Assembly: GCA_033026295.1 (NCBI GenBank)
Contig: CM065170.1
Coordinates: forward strand, 32,438,780-32,502,779
Reading direction: 5' to 3'
DNA length: 64,000 bases
Source of the DNA: Channa striata
Taxonomy: Eukaryota; Chordata; Actinopteri; Anabantiformes; Channidae
The position numbers and the translations under genes are program-made. The notes below the pieces were generated by a model. That model made no database searches and was not told where the DNA came from. It saw only the letters and a program-made list of their open reading frames with translations. Below are positions 10,975-21,744 of this stretch, in pieces. Position 1 is the stretch's first letter; every line of letters begins with the position of its first letter.

Positions 10975-11850
10975 TTGTGTGGTGTAAAGGGTTGTCAAGG
11001 CCTCTCGGTTCATTATGGTAACTGGCCCACTGACGGTATTACAGACCTGATGGGATCAAAAGCAGCTCAGTCGGAGCTTTTGAGGGTTTTACACCTGAGG
11101 CAGTCGGGTCAACAGTCGTGTCTCCCCAGGAGTATGCCACAGACATAGAGAGGCCTGTGAGGCGTCCAAAAGTGACACCATGCCGTTAACAGCATCATCT
11201 TGAAGTCCGTCTTTCAAACTTCCCTCACCTCCAGTCCCATCTCAGCTTCTTAGTCTACATTGCCCACACTTCTCCTTCTGAAATAAAACCTGAAATCTGC
11301 AATTTCTCCCTCGGTTTGGTCAGCCGAAATTTTCCACACGCTGAAAGTTAAGTCCACTAACTTTGGTCCTAATGTGTGTACAAGAGGAAACAGGTTGTTG
11401 TGAGTTGTTTGAGTGCTGAGGAGGCTCTAAGAAACAGTCCTTGAATTTAACCGTGTCAATCAGTGTGGTCCACTGCCTTTCTCTACCTGCTGAGCTTCAC
11501 TGTGCACATTGTGTAATATTTGAAGTCCACACACTGCTCTGTGCGGAATATTATGCAACTGTCATAACAGTATCCTGCACGAGCACAGCCGTTGCATCCA
11601 TCTCAAACCAAGGAATTTCTTAACAGAAAGGTGCTTCCTGAGTGCACATGAGTCCGTGTGTGTGTGCGTGTGTGTGAGGTACCTGAAGAAAAGGATAAAA
11701 AAAAGTCATATTTAGCTGTGTGACTTGAATCTGGCTGCCCTCACTTATGTGCAAGCTACAGAGTTGTTTTTTAGATTCCCCACTGTAGTTACCTGAAGTG
11801 TTAAATGTGTGAATGAAGGGCAGATTTTCACATGCATCAGGTTGGTTGGT
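10975..11850. other. Non-coding stretch, no gene recognised
   Basis: Unique sequence between two TG microsatellites, with no coding or RNA-gene signal. A short TG/GCGTG-rich run occurs at about 11652-11680. Confidence 0.5.
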
Positions 11851-11852
11851 TG

Positions 11853-11859
11853 AGTGTGT

Positions 11860-11928
<69 letters not shown>

Positions 11929-11933
11929 GGGGG
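11853..11933 (+). repeat. Long (TG)n tract ending in a G run
   Basis: About 70 bases of near-perfect TG, with one CT interruption near 11864, pass directly into a guanine-rich run (TGGGTGGGGGGGGGG). The purity of the repeat suggests recent length change. A minus-strand frame across it encodes a threonine/histidine string and is an artefact. Confidence 0.95.
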
Positions 11934-12095
11934 GACTTACACGCGCCCTCCTGGCCTTCCTGTCGCTCTTCATGAGGAACCAACTACCCGCATGCAGAAG
12001 AGGTAATCAGCCTCTAAGCTGATTGCTGCTCCCTTTACCAGTTTTACACAGACCAGATGTCTCACATCACCTCGTCCCATATGCTGCAGGTCGGT

Positions 12096-12122
12096 CAGAC
12101 AGACAGACAGACAGACAGACAG
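12096..12122 (+). repeat. (GACA)n microsatellite
   Basis: About six to seven tandem CAGA/GACA units, flanked by GGAGGGGGAGAGGGACAGAA. GACA repeats are common in fish and reptile genomes. Confidence 0.93.
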
Positions 12123-12124
12123 GA

Positions 12125-14590
12125 GGGGGAGAGGGACAGAAAGGGGACTCCTGTGTGTTTGTTAGTGTTTTTTGCTTCATTAACTACGGGTCAAAAACAG
12201 ATGATTGTTCTTATTGAAATTTATAATGGTGGCTCACGTGTGTGTTAGTGCTCATCATTATACACGATTTACACTTTACACGTGTTGCATGTCTCATTTT
12301 TATGCAAAAACATAAAAATGAGAAAGGAAAGTATCTTATTTTTTAATTGGCTATTATTAAGAACTAGTATTGTTTATTGAAATTTTACCCGACTCGTGGA
12401 GCTCTGTTAAAGTCGGATAAATAATTTAGCAGCTCATCCCTTCAATCATTTATGAAGGGAAACAAAACAAAATGTTTACTGTAGCTCCCAATTTTTATGC
12501 CATCATATCATCACAGAGCCTCAAATCCTTGAAACAGCGCAGCACTTAAGGTGAACGTGAACTGTCCCTTTAAAGGCCAAACTCTGAAATGTTGATGTAT
12601 GTAAGTGGGTGCATGGACGCAGCAGTCTGCAGCATGGACACGGGCCATTTTATTGTCTGTTTTCATTTCTTAAGTTGATCAACGAGCCATTCTCCCCTCA
12701 CCGAAAAAAAGTATTTCTTTTTAATTATCTCAACTTTTTCTCCCTAAGCTGTTTGCCTGTCAGCAACTTCAGCTTCAGCCTCATGCTCTGCTGAACATCC
12801 CTCCATCCCTCAGCAGCAACTAAAACTTGGCCAAGGCCTTCAACTTCTCTCCAAGGGGGCTGACAGCACTTCACTTCTCCCTGCCCTGGTTTTGGCTGGA
12901 GTTAAACTCCCTCCTGGGCTGAACAAAAAGGGAGACGAAAAGAAAGAAACTCTAAATAAACAAGCCAACTTGTTTACGGAGGTACTTTGGAGGAAGTTGT
13001 GACAAGTTCAGGGTGTTTCAGTATTTCTAGTTTCACTGCTTTCTAATTATTATTGCTGAAATTCATATGTTTTTCATGCATTCGTAAGAAAAATACTGCC
13101 AAACATGTACTAAAAGCAGCAAGGCTGACACTTTCACACTGATGCTCATCATCAAACTCAAAAGTTTGATTCTGGTTAATATCAGCTATAGAGGAACTGA
13201 GGGATGGACTTCAGCCGACAAGCATCTAAAAGTTTTCTGCTACGTGAAGAGAAATGATGACTGATTAACCCTTCCTCAAAACGTGAACACAATCAGCAGT
13301 AGTACAAAAATATTGTTAGGCTGTAGACTAACTGCGCCGTGTGTCCCTTCACCGTCACCACTGAACTTTGAATGTGTAATTTGGTTTGGCGCACTGAAAC
13401 ACTTTTACAAAAGCCTTTCTTCTTCTAGTGACTTGATAAAGCTAGTATAAACTCAAGGCCTGAAGACAGGTTCTCAGTGTATATGTGGATGAATTTTGTG
13501 TCGTGGAATAGTGGGAAAATCTCTTCACCTTATGTCAACTACAGACCTAATTTCAGGCATTTAACAGAATTGATTTCTGGGCTTTGAGGACTCCTTCCTT
13601 TAGTCCTTTGGCAGCTTCCAATAGACCATGCAAAACAAAAATCCCAAAATCTTAAATCAAATTTTTATTGTTACTGCACTGAACATCCATGACCCCTCAC
13701 GCAATTATCTCCAGCTTCACAAAATATACAACGTACTGTCTCTTCTAAACTGGAATCGCAAGCTAGTCGAGCAGACTGACAAATGAATCACCAGAGCTGT
13801 GGGTACCTCATGCTGTTGGCTGTGGCTGTTTCTAGAGATTCAGATGACCTGAACTCTGTCCTGTCCCTGAATGCATCACCAAACCTGCTGCTTGATTATG
13901 ACATTACGCTGTGCTACTTTCTTTATGTAAAACACAGCACAAGGGCAACGATGGGTCCATTTGCCAAACCAGCAGAGGAAATACCCCATTTCTGGGAAAT
14001 TGCTAATTATTTGTGGATGTCAAGGAGGTGTTATTGATATGTAGGCGACGTGCAGAACTTCCAGGAGAGTTTTGATTCTTTCTTTTAATAATAACTTAAA
14101 AATCTCTTCATTTTAAACCCAAATCTTTTCATTGTACAGCAAAATCAAATGCATTATCCTTTCTGTTCCAGTACTGTGTATTTTCCTAGTCTTGGGCTTC
14201 AATGTTATACTCAAAATTCATATAACGTCAGTGACACGTTGGAGAAAAGGGAACTGTGTGTTTATTTGGAAGAGAACACTCAACCCATTTACCAGAATCT
14301 TTGTGATATTTTTAGCGTCTTCACTCAGCGTTGTTGCCCAATCATTCCAGTCAAAGGTGCAAGTCGTGGGTTGTGTTGCAAAGAGCGAAGAGTTGTGGAC
14401 TGGATGGGTGGTGTCCTTCCCAGACAGACAGGTTTTATGTGACATTAGCTCCACCTCCGTCCCGCAGGAACTCCAAGCAGCTTTTTGTCACAGCATCACA
14501 GGAGGGCAGCTGGTTAAGGTGGGGTGCCGGTGGGAAATTACACAAGTGCCACCCCTCTCTTGTCACTGTTCATTCAGGAGCGATCCTCAA
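12125..14590. other. Non-coding stretch, no gene recognised
   Basis: Unique sequence. At about 12545-12580, GTGAACTGTCCCTTTAAAGG resembles the end of abundant teleost DNA-transposon-derived repeats that carry an 'AAAGGGACAGTTCAC' motif, but it is too short to call an element. A small perfect hairpin, ATCAAACT-caaa-AGTTTGAT, lies at about 13152-13171. Several overlapping frames are open at 14149-14442 with no recognisable product. Confidence 0.5.
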
Positions 14591-14599
14591 TTTGAGCAG

Positions 14600-14965
14600 C
14601 CAGGGCACATTTTCATGCAAATAACAGCGTTGCAATTTTTTTCCCCAGCCTTTCCCCTAATAGCTTCTTACAAATGATGTGCCATTACAAGGAGGTTTAT
14701 TTAAACAAATTTAATACGTCTTTAATCAACCCTCGCCGAGCGCCTTTCAAAAGGTCACACGCCACATCAGGATGGGCTCGATATAACCCCCTCCCTCAAC
14801 AAGCACCGGCGCACCTCACATCACAGTATTAGCTCAAAGATGGAGGGGAGGAGAGCGACAAGAGGGGCGGGGGAAAGAGAATTATTTCACGGACAACTCA
14901 TTTAAAGCAAATCTTTATTTACATTTTTATTCAGTTATTAAATTTTATTTCATCGTGTGACAGAA
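14600..14965. promoter_or_regulatory. Candidate regulatory block
   Basis: An exact octamer ATGCAAAT at 14615-14622 is followed by GTTTATTTAAACAAATTTAA (FOX/homeodomain-like), CTTTAATCAACCCTCGCCG and CGAGCGCCTTTCAAAAGGTC. An AT-rich half with TTATTTACATTTTTATTC follows. TAAT cores, forkhead-like TGTTTA/TAAACA and CpGs occur together in unique sequence. Confidence 0.38.
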
Positions 14966-15240
14966 AGGGCGAGCGCTTCCCTCCTTTCACCTCCGCACAC
15001 ACACACACACGCTCATTTGCTTATGAAATCATCTAATCTGAGAGCAGGCAGGCGTGTGTGAGCCTTTAGTGTCACGTCTGACACGGCAGGGCCCTTGATC
15101 TTTTGTGGTGTGTCCACAAAGACGACTACGACGACGCGTGCTGTACTTAGACGGCACACAATAAATATCAGCGAGGCAATTTAGTGTCATTTACAAGTTG
15201 TGCATAAAAGTATTAAAGATCATATTATAGTTGCCAGTAT

Positions 15241-15248
15241 ATTTGCAT
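15241..15248 (-). promoter_or_regulatory. Exact octamer (POU) motif
   Basis: ATTTGCAT, the reverse complement of ATGCAAAT, the consensus site for POU-domain factors. A single 8-base match has little meaning alone; it counts as one of at least seven in the window. Confidence 0.3.
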
Positions 15249-15589
15249 TTTAGTGCAGGTAACATAAAAAGGAAAAGTTGTGTTGCTGCTTGTGTTTGCA
15301 GGTTCTGAGGTGAAAAGTCTGAGTGTGTGCACTGTTGTCTGCTTGAATTCACACTCCTCTGCTATTATGTTTTATGAATACAATCAAATAGACGTATTCG
15401 TTCATTTTAACTGTTTGTGCTTGTATGTGATGCAGTTGCCAGAATTGGAAGAAAGACACATTTCAGCTTTGTTGTTCTGTGTTGTTTTGACATGTAGTTA
15501 ATAGACGCCGCTGAGTCAGTCGTCCTCGTGCTCTGTTCTGCTGTTGTTCCATTACCAGCGCCACACACACAACCCCCAACCAATGACAA

Positions 15590-15830
15590 TAAACAAGCCC
15601 ATTTGAATATGCCAAATATAAATATGTCGGCCAAAGCCAACACCGTGCCGCTGATATGGAGATATTTCAATATGTTACATTGGGAGTGGGTCGTATTACC
15701 TCGGCATTATATGCTGTGACCCAGAAGGCGAACGGTTCCTTCAATCTCCACCCCCACCGATTTTTGCATATGCAGGCTCCGAGTCATGCCGCACGAGTAC
15801 TTAACATGCCGGTAAAATATTACCTCAACA
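15590..15830. promoter_or_regulatory. Regulatory-looking block 1 of the 15.6-17.0 kb cluster
   Basis: Unique sequence with ACAATAAACAAGCCCATTTG (SOX-like ACAAT plus forkhead-like TAAACA), GAATATGCCAAATATAAATA, TTTCAATATGTTACATTGGG and TTTTGCATATGCAGGC. CpGs survive (GTCGTATTACCTCGGC, TGCCGCACGAG). Repeated A/T-rich POU- and MEF2-like strings among CpG-bearing segments are typical of deeply conserved developmental enhancers. Confidence 0.45.
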
Positions 15831-15879
15831 GCAAACTCTCCCTGCACTCAGCCTGTTAACCCAAGGGTACAGCGTTTCC

Positions 15880-16150
15880 ATCAATATATGCATGATATGC
15901 TTTATTTGACTGTCTATATAATGTGTGCATTTTACAGTTGGTAAATTTGCGAGCCAGCCGTGGAGATGTGCTGTTTGACAGCATCTGAGTCATCAGTGCT
16001 CTATTACTGAACGCCAACGGTAAGGATCCATGCGTGCTCTTTTTTTGTATGACCACACCTCAGACTAATCAAATCCAACATGGCTGTTTCGGGAATAAAG
16101 TTATTCAGGGGGCTCTGTTTGTCAGATCACAGTGGCTGTGCCGAGCAGAG
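15880..16150. promoter_or_regulatory. Regulatory-looking block 2 of the cluster
   Basis: Contains TATATGCATGATATGC, AATTTGCGAGCCAGCCGTGG, TTTGACAGCATCTGAGTCATC (TGACAG is a MEIS/TGIF-type core, TGAGTCA an AP-1 site) and CTAATCAAATCC. Unique sequence without coding signals. Confidence 0.38.
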
Positions 16151-16159
16151 CATCTTAAT

Positions 16160-16460
16160 TTTTTGGGGGGAGGTTAACCCTTTCCGCGCTAATGCCTTTT
16201 TCTCAGGGTGGCATTTACACAAAATGAATTGCTTGCTTAGACACAGCTAACTAAATAAAAGACAGCGGGGGCTGATACTATGAAAAATGGATTTTCATTA
16301 CTGTTTCATTGATTCTAGTAAATAAGGGCCCCGGGCCTGCACCGCAAAGGCTGCAAAACGGTAATAATTTAATCTAAGGTGACACAGACCAAAATGTATG
16401 TGGACAAAAAATCATCCCTGAATATTAAACAAGGGCCCCGAGACAAGGGAGGGGAGGGGG
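16160..16460. promoter_or_regulatory. Regulatory-looking block 3 of the cluster
   Basis: TTTCCGCGCTAATGCC, AATGAATTGCTTGC, TTTCATTACTGTTTCATTG and ATAATTTAATCTAAGG give closely spaced TAAT cores. The ten-base string AAGGGCCCCG occurs twice, at 16324-16333 and 16431-16440. There are no simple repeats or open exon. Confidence 0.45.
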
Positions 16461-16479
16461 AGAAAGTGTTTGCGGGCAC

Positions 16480-16720
16480 ATTTAAATGTATGCAGATTGC
16501 CGTCCAACCTATTTAAAAACAAGAATTAGGTATTCCTGTCATAAATCATGTTTGCCGCTACGGATATGCCTTGTTATGTCGGTGTTTAACGGAAACCTGA
16601 AAGGTTAAAGTACGCTGTGCATTAAATTGTACAAGGATAATTAATACTTTTCTCCTGGCTATTTATAAAATATGGAAAACAGAGTCAGTTGAACTGTGAC
16701 AACACACCCGTTTGAGGAGG
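16480..16720. promoter_or_regulatory. Regulatory-looking block 4 of the cluster
   Basis: Holds CATTTAAATGTATGC, TCATAAATCATGTTTGCC, GATAATTAATACTTTTC and GGCTATTTATAAAATATGG. The last resembles a MEF2/SRF-type CTATTTATA site, and the third has ATTAAT cores. Unique sequence between two other blocks of the cluster. Confidence 0.42.
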
Positions 16721-16739
16721 AAGGCAAAACGGAAAGGAA

Positions 16740-17035
16740 ATGAGCAGGCATTTAGGCACACAACACGCTGGATATCACAGCACTAAGAGAACAAATACCT
16801 GCCGGGCCGCACACTGAAGGGCACTTTTCATCTTCATCCGCTTGTAAACAGGTGAAATGGAGGCGTGTTGCTTCCAGGAGGGAGGCTCTTGCTTGCAGAC
16901 ATCTCAATTGACTTTCAGTGCCTTTAAACGGAAGCTCAGCCCCTCTGGGCAGCAACAACCTGACCAAGTAATCTCTAGTTTGTTATAGAGGTTACACCCT
17001 CGAGCTAAAGTGCTCCCTGGCAGCACTGATGCCTG
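16740..17035. promoter_or_regulatory. Regulatory-looking block 5 of the cluster
   Basis: Unique sequence with GGATATCAC, CAGGTGAAATGG (E-box CAGGTG), CCAAGTAATCTC and GTTATAGAGGTTACACC. It ends at a TG microsatellite. Less distinctive than blocks 1 to 4. Confidence 0.28.
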
Positions 17036-17042
17036 TTCTCCT

Positions 17043-17065
17043 TGTGTGTGTGTGTGTGTGTGTGT
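17043..17065 (+). repeat. (TG)n microsatellite
   Basis: Eleven uninterrupted TG units just after the regulatory-looking cluster. Confidence 0.95.
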
Positions 17066-17069
17066 TAGC

Positions 17070-17640
17070 ATGCAGTGTCACTAATTAGTGCCTGTTAGCA
17101 GTAAACTAGTGCAAACGCTCTAATTTGACATGTCTATTCCAGAGGTGTTGACCTCTCACTCTCACCGGTGGCAGCTCTGTCAAAAGCGCCACCTCGAGGA
17201 ACGAGGTGTCGCGTCTACCTGGCTCTGTCGCACCTTTGCTAACACGCTGTCGAGGTTCGGCTTGTGCCTCGGGTGTTAAAATGACGGAGTTCTGTGGAGT
17301 GTATCGGTGGACCACCTCAAAGCTCTAATGTGTGAGTGCAAACGGCCGCTGTGTGGTTACGTAAACAAACAAAAAAAGAAAGAAAAGAGAAATCAGCGGG
17401 TCATTTGGCAAACAGTGGCCCTCCATGTGAGCAAAAGGCGACTTGACAAGTGTCCGGCTCCATTATGTCGTGTTAGTCTATTCACATGTTATACTGTTCA
17501 TGTGCTTCAGTGCTTACTGCGTGCGCCTTGAACACGCGCCGAGACGATCACGTCAAGCCGCAAAGATAGTAGTCTCAACGTGCAAAAGCGCAACATCTGG
17601 AGTGAGAAGGAAGATGTTGCTGAAGCAAAGCCAAGGTCCA
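17070..17640. other. Non-coding stretch, no gene recognised
   Basis: Unique sequence with a fair number of CpGs but no supported exon. The overlapping short frames on both strands have no recognisable domains. Confidence 0.5.
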
Positions 17641-17644
17641 CTTG

Positions 17645-18065
17645 AATAACGGTAGAAGCTTAATAACCTGGATTATGTAGGTTACACGCTTGACGCGCAA
17701 TTATTAAAGCTCCCATCTTTCTGTATGAGTTGCCTTTGTGAAGGTGGTCTGTTAACTCTGCTGCCTTATGGCCAACTTGACAACACAGCTACTTTCAGGG
17801 CGTTTTGCTCGCTTTTCCTAATCAGGTGCAGTGCCTGATCATTAACCCACCTCTGAAACTCATTACAGCGCAGGAGGAAAAACAGAGGAGCAGTTAAAGT
17901 GAGATCGGCACCGCACTCTGAGCTTCAGTGGACTGTCAAAGCCGCTCACATCTGTCCTCTTTCCCTCCCTCGCTGAAACCACGACTGACCTTTTCCACAT
18001 TTGCCAGCCTTCATTTGTATCATTTTGATTAGGCCGAGTTTGTCGCTGGAACGCCACGTTTAGAC
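17645..18065. promoter_or_regulatory. Candidate regulatory block
   Basis: AATAACCTGGATTATGTAGG (bicoid/OTX-type GGATTA), CGCGCAATTATTAAAGC, TTCCTAATCAGGTGCAG (TAATCAG beside E-box CAGGTG), CCTGATCATTAACCC and AGACAATTACC-like strings lie in unique DNA. Several CpGs are retained. Candidate enhancer by motif density. Confidence 0.36.
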
Positions 18066-18069
18066 AAAC

Positions 18070-18585
18070 GCTGATTCCCCAGATTTTTCCCGTTCAGGCG
18101 CGGGGAAGCTAAATGAAGAAAAACCCAAAAAACATTTGCTCTCCAAAATGAGCAAGCCCAAAGCGCGATTCGGGACACCTAATGATACGCTCGCTGTCTC
18201 TGGTCCATTACACACAAACACGTACACACAGCCTCCAGAAACGGTTGCAGAATCTCTCACCGTAGTGTGTTCACTTATTTTGACCAATTGGACCTCTCTC
18301 AGACTGTGTGGGAGTAGAAAACCGAGCTTGACTGAAATCTGCCTCCCTATCCTGTTCGCTCTGTTTGCATACGTCCTGGCAGGACAACTTTATCTAGATG
18401 GATGGAGCTGCACGCAGACACCTGCCCAAAATGTAAATGATATGCTGAAATATGCCTGCCTCTAAGCAGACAAAAGTCCCAGGTTTTTAGGCTTGTCTCA
18501 TACAACGTTCTCTGGCTGGTCTCCCACTTTGTACCTTTACATCCTGCTCAAACACAGGAGCTCATTTCACATTCAGCTCGCTCCT
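18070..18585. other. Non-coding stretch, no gene recognised
   Basis: Unique sequence. A plus-strand frame of about 109 codons at 18136-18465 has no recognisable domain and no credible exon borders. Confidence 0.5.
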
Positions 18586-18589
18586 TCTG

Positions 18590-18745
18590 TGGGTGAAGTG
18601 TGTTCCTGAAGTTAATAAAATATTTGCCATTTGCTTGCAACAATTAGCACAAGATAAACACAAGCCAAATTGTTCTTGTTTCAGCGAAGGGAGCTAGCCT
18701 CTGGCCACAATATAATTATTCCTATTAGCAAATTAAGTTGTTACC
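18590..18745. promoter_or_regulatory. Candidate regulatory block
   Basis: GTTAATAAAATATTTGCC, CAACAATTAGCACAAG, GATAAACACAAGCC (forkhead-like), AATTGTTCTTGTTTC (SOX-like AACAAT/ATTGTT pair), AATATAATTATTCC and GCAAATTAAGTTG are packed in 150 bases. Factor-site density is high and there is no simple repeat. Confidence 0.42.
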
Positions 18746-19029
18746 TTGCCTCCTTCCTCTTTTTCTATCAAGCCATGGAAATTACTTGAAAATGAACAGA
18801 GGGCTGCAGCTGATTTGTCTGCTAAGCTTCCGAGTGTCCAGATAGAGGATCTAAAAGTGATGGATGCATGTAATCAAGCTGCAGGCTGCACCAAATATAC
18901 AGTAGTTTTGCAAGATGAACATTCACTTTGATCTTTGCGGCCGTTATTATTTATTCATTTTTAAACCAGGCTTTATATTTAAAATAGCATTTACGGTATG
19001 TGGCCACAACACCAGACTCGTAAGACTTT

Positions 19030-19052
19030 TTGTGTGTGTGTGTGTGTGTGTG
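19030..19052 (+). repeat. (TG)n microsatellite
   Basis: Eleven TG units after a short T run. Confidence 0.95.
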
Positions 19053-19059
19053 CCTGTTG

Positions 19060-19345
19060 GCCCTGCTGTACCTGCTGATCATTAAGAACACAATCCCCAA
19101 AAGCTGCATCACATCATCCAATGCAGAGTCCAATTTCTTTGCGGTTTGTGGTGTAATTGCGTAAGAGCGGAGCCCAGTCCCCCCCCCAGGCCCCCTCCCA
19201 GGCCCCAGGTATCCTCTTATGTCACAATCACTGGGAAGCCTGCCAACCACAAGCCTTACATTGGGCAACCCCAGCGTGTGGAGTGGGGCATTACACCTTC
19301 CTCAAAACCGTTGCATCTATTCCAAGCTGCAGTGGAAACACCTTT
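19060..19345. promoter_or_regulatory. Weak candidate regulatory block
   Basis: A unique stretch containing CTGCTGATCATTAAGAAC, TTATGTCACAATCACTGG and GCCTGCCAACCACAAGCC, with a C-rich run at 19180-19207. Composition differs from the flanks, but motif support is thin. Confidence 0.2.
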
Positions 19346-20019
19346 CCTTAATGTACACGACACGTTCAGCACCGTCTCAGCCAATATAATAAAGGTCAGT
19401 TTACCCCCTTAGAATAGGGGTAAATTTGTCCAGAGACCTCGATTCCACGTAGATAAGAGTTTGTATGTGAAGCTTCACGTGACTTCAGTGTGAGCGGCAA
19501 AGTATCTGCAGCACTAAGGATGTTGTTGTGTTTTTTCCGTGAGGTTAAAAATACATGCTCATTTACATATTGTATCAAAATCACTTGGGCAAATTCTGTG
19601 TCTTTTGCAATGATGCTGCCACTAACGCTACTGTCTGCTAATGATGAATTGACTTTCCCCTCAGTCGAATAACAACCCGTTGGTCTGTTGTCTGGATGTT
19701 TGCTCTAATTGGTGATTGGCAGCTGAAGGACATTAGGAAAGAATATAGCATTGCAGTGAAAATAAAGTAAAATTGATGCAAAAGTGGTGCGGCAGTAAAA
19801 ACCAATGGAGACATACTGCTTGGGTTTGGTGTTTGTAAAATTCACTCAGATGCGTTTGAAATGTTCAAACGAAACTTGTGAAAGGGAATCAACGTGTTCA
19901 CGCGTGACAAAAATTACTCTTCAAGTGTTCAGGGGGTTGCTCTGTACTAAAATTGCTCCAGCTTCTGCCCATCAGTGACATGACATTTTATAGTGGATAA
20001 CATAAAGAAAAACACAAAG

Positions 20020-20260
20020 TAGTGATGGTTAAATGGAATCGTGTGGTTGTTCTCACAAGTCAGTATATCCAGCAGATATTTGTTTTCCCTGGATTGACTA
20101 AAGTTGGTGTCACATTTGATGCTGTTGGACGACCCGACTCTAGTTGGGAAATTACCCAAATGCTTATACATTCTGGCTGCGGCCGGCAGGTTTGCCAGCC
20201 TTTCCAGCTGCTTTGGCACAACACTAACCATCATTTGGACGGGCTCCTCTGAATGTAGCT
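20020..20260. promoter_or_regulatory. Weak candidate regulatory block
   Basis: Unique sequence with TGATGGTTAAATGG, ACGACCCGACTCTAG, TTGGGAAATTACCC and TGGCTGCGGCCGGCAGG. It contains a small CpG group and no repeats. Both strands carry short open frames of no recognisable origin. Confidence 0.22.
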
Positions 20261-20263
20261 GGC

Positions 20264-20900
20264 TTGAGAAATAGCAGAAATTGTTAGTGAACTCTGTAAA
20301 TTACCAGTTACTGTTTGGAAAGAAAGATTTTTTTTTTTTTTTGTATTACTAAGCATCTCAAGTCTTTTTTCACTTCGAGAAATTGTCACATTGCAACTTG
20401 TTCTTCCTCCTAAGATTTAGTATCCTGACATCTACCGCAGCTCTTCTCAGTTGAGCAAAGTATGATTTCCATTCTGTGGCGTGCATGGAAGTTAGAACAC
20501 ATAAACACAAACAAGTGGGTATGTGTGTGTCCTCACACCGTGAAACCCTTTGTGTTTCCTGTTGGTTCAGATTGTTTTCACTCCTAACAAACCCCGGTGC
20601 AGTTTGCTTGGACGGGGAGAAAGAGACACATTTCCAGGCGTCTCGGTGCCATTACGATGTTTTTCTCACCTGGCTAAACAAACAGCATTAAGCACTTCGA
20701 TCACACTCGGAGTGAAAGCGACCTAAGTGATAAACATGAATCTTTGTGCTGATATTACAACGACAGACTAGCGATGTATAAAAGCTGGCCCCAGTCCCAC
20801 CTTAACATCGCCTGTCTGCTGATAGATCGTCTTTGGCTGCATGTGCAATGCGTTAAGAGGCCTCCCACCGTTGGTGCAGAGACACCTGCGTGATTGATGC
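20264..20900. other. Non-coding stretch, no gene recognised
   Basis: A poly-T run of about 14 lies at 20328-20342. The rest is unique sequence with no coding or RNA signals. Confidence 0.5.
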
Positions 20901-20977
20901 ACGCTATTTAGCAGCGGGAGAGAACAAGTGCACGTCCGCTCCAGGGAGCGTTCGCCAGCACCTTGTACTGGACAGCT

Positions 20978-21163
20978 GTGGGTGGCCAGAGGGGGACGGA
21001 GAGAGAAAGTGAGGAATGGAGCGATAAAGAGCCGAGGGAAATGCAGAAAATAAGATATAAGGTGAATATTGAGGGAGATAGAAGGGACCGAAAGACAGAG
21101 AGACAAAGAGAAAAATTAAGAGATGAAAAAAAGAGTGGATGTATGAGAACAAGAGCAAGCGAC
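20978..21163 (+). repeat. Long purine-rich tract, free of CT dinucleotides on the + strand
   Basis: About 185 bases are dominated by A and G (for example GGGAGATAGAAGGG, AAGACAGAGAGACAAAGAG) and hold no CT dinucleotide. On the minus strand this is a pyrimidine-rich, AG-free tract running into CCACCCACAG at about 20976, exactly the arrangement of a 3' splice site. Long purine/pyrimidine mirror tracts can also form triplex DNA. Frames after the possible acceptor stay open for about 67 bases and then stop (TAA at 20908-20910). Confidence 0.6.
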
Positions 21164-21479
21164 CTACATCTGTTACTCATTATCCTCCTGGCCCCCTCTC
21201 TGCTAATCGCTCCATCTGACATAACTCACAGCAGACCTCACTTTGACTACAGATGGGAGTCGGTGGGAGGGGGGTAAAAGTTATTCAAGGCAAAGATACA
21301 AAAGGTGCGACTGATCTCTCTCACACCGAACGCAGAGAAATAATCAGACAAAAAAAATCCCCTCCCCACTCTTTTGGAATTCCAGTTCCATACGCCGTGG
21401 GACATTTCCCCTCTCTGCCCTAGTCGACTTCGACCTGTCTCTGAAGAGGACAATTATAAACTTCCTCAAAACGAAGGGT

Positions 21480-21735
21480 TCCCCCCAAAAAATAAGAAAT
21501 TGCACGTATGCAAATGAGAAAAGGGAGGCAAATAGCGTGTTATTATAATCAGATTCTCCTCACTATCTTCCAGGTCATTGAATTCTTGAGGATGTGCAGG
21601 GGCTGTTGAGCCCTCTGCCTGCACTCAATCACGACGTCTTGAAATGAGATCCGTGGCCGTCGCAAGGAGCCCCCGGGGGCCGGTGGCCCACTTGTAGACT
21701 CGGGAAGGTCAGGCCCCTATTGTGCTCCTCAGTGG
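21480..21735. promoter_or_regulatory. Candidate regulatory block
   Basis: An exact octamer ATGCAAAT at 21508-21515 is followed by TTATTATAATCAGATTC, CAGGTCATTGAATTC, CACTCAATCACGACGTC and the GC-rich palindromic run GAGCCCCCGGGGGCCGG near 21668. Unique sequence with mixed AT and CpG motifs. Confidence 0.4.
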
Positions 21736-21744
21736 TCAAGTGCT

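Noticed and set aside
11620..11973. Minus-strand frame with a basic segment (FLMKSDRKARRARV) followed by a donor-like GTAAGT and a threonine/histidine string
   Set aside because: The histidine/threonine part is the TG repeat translated, and no convincing pyrimidine tract and AG precedes the basic segment.
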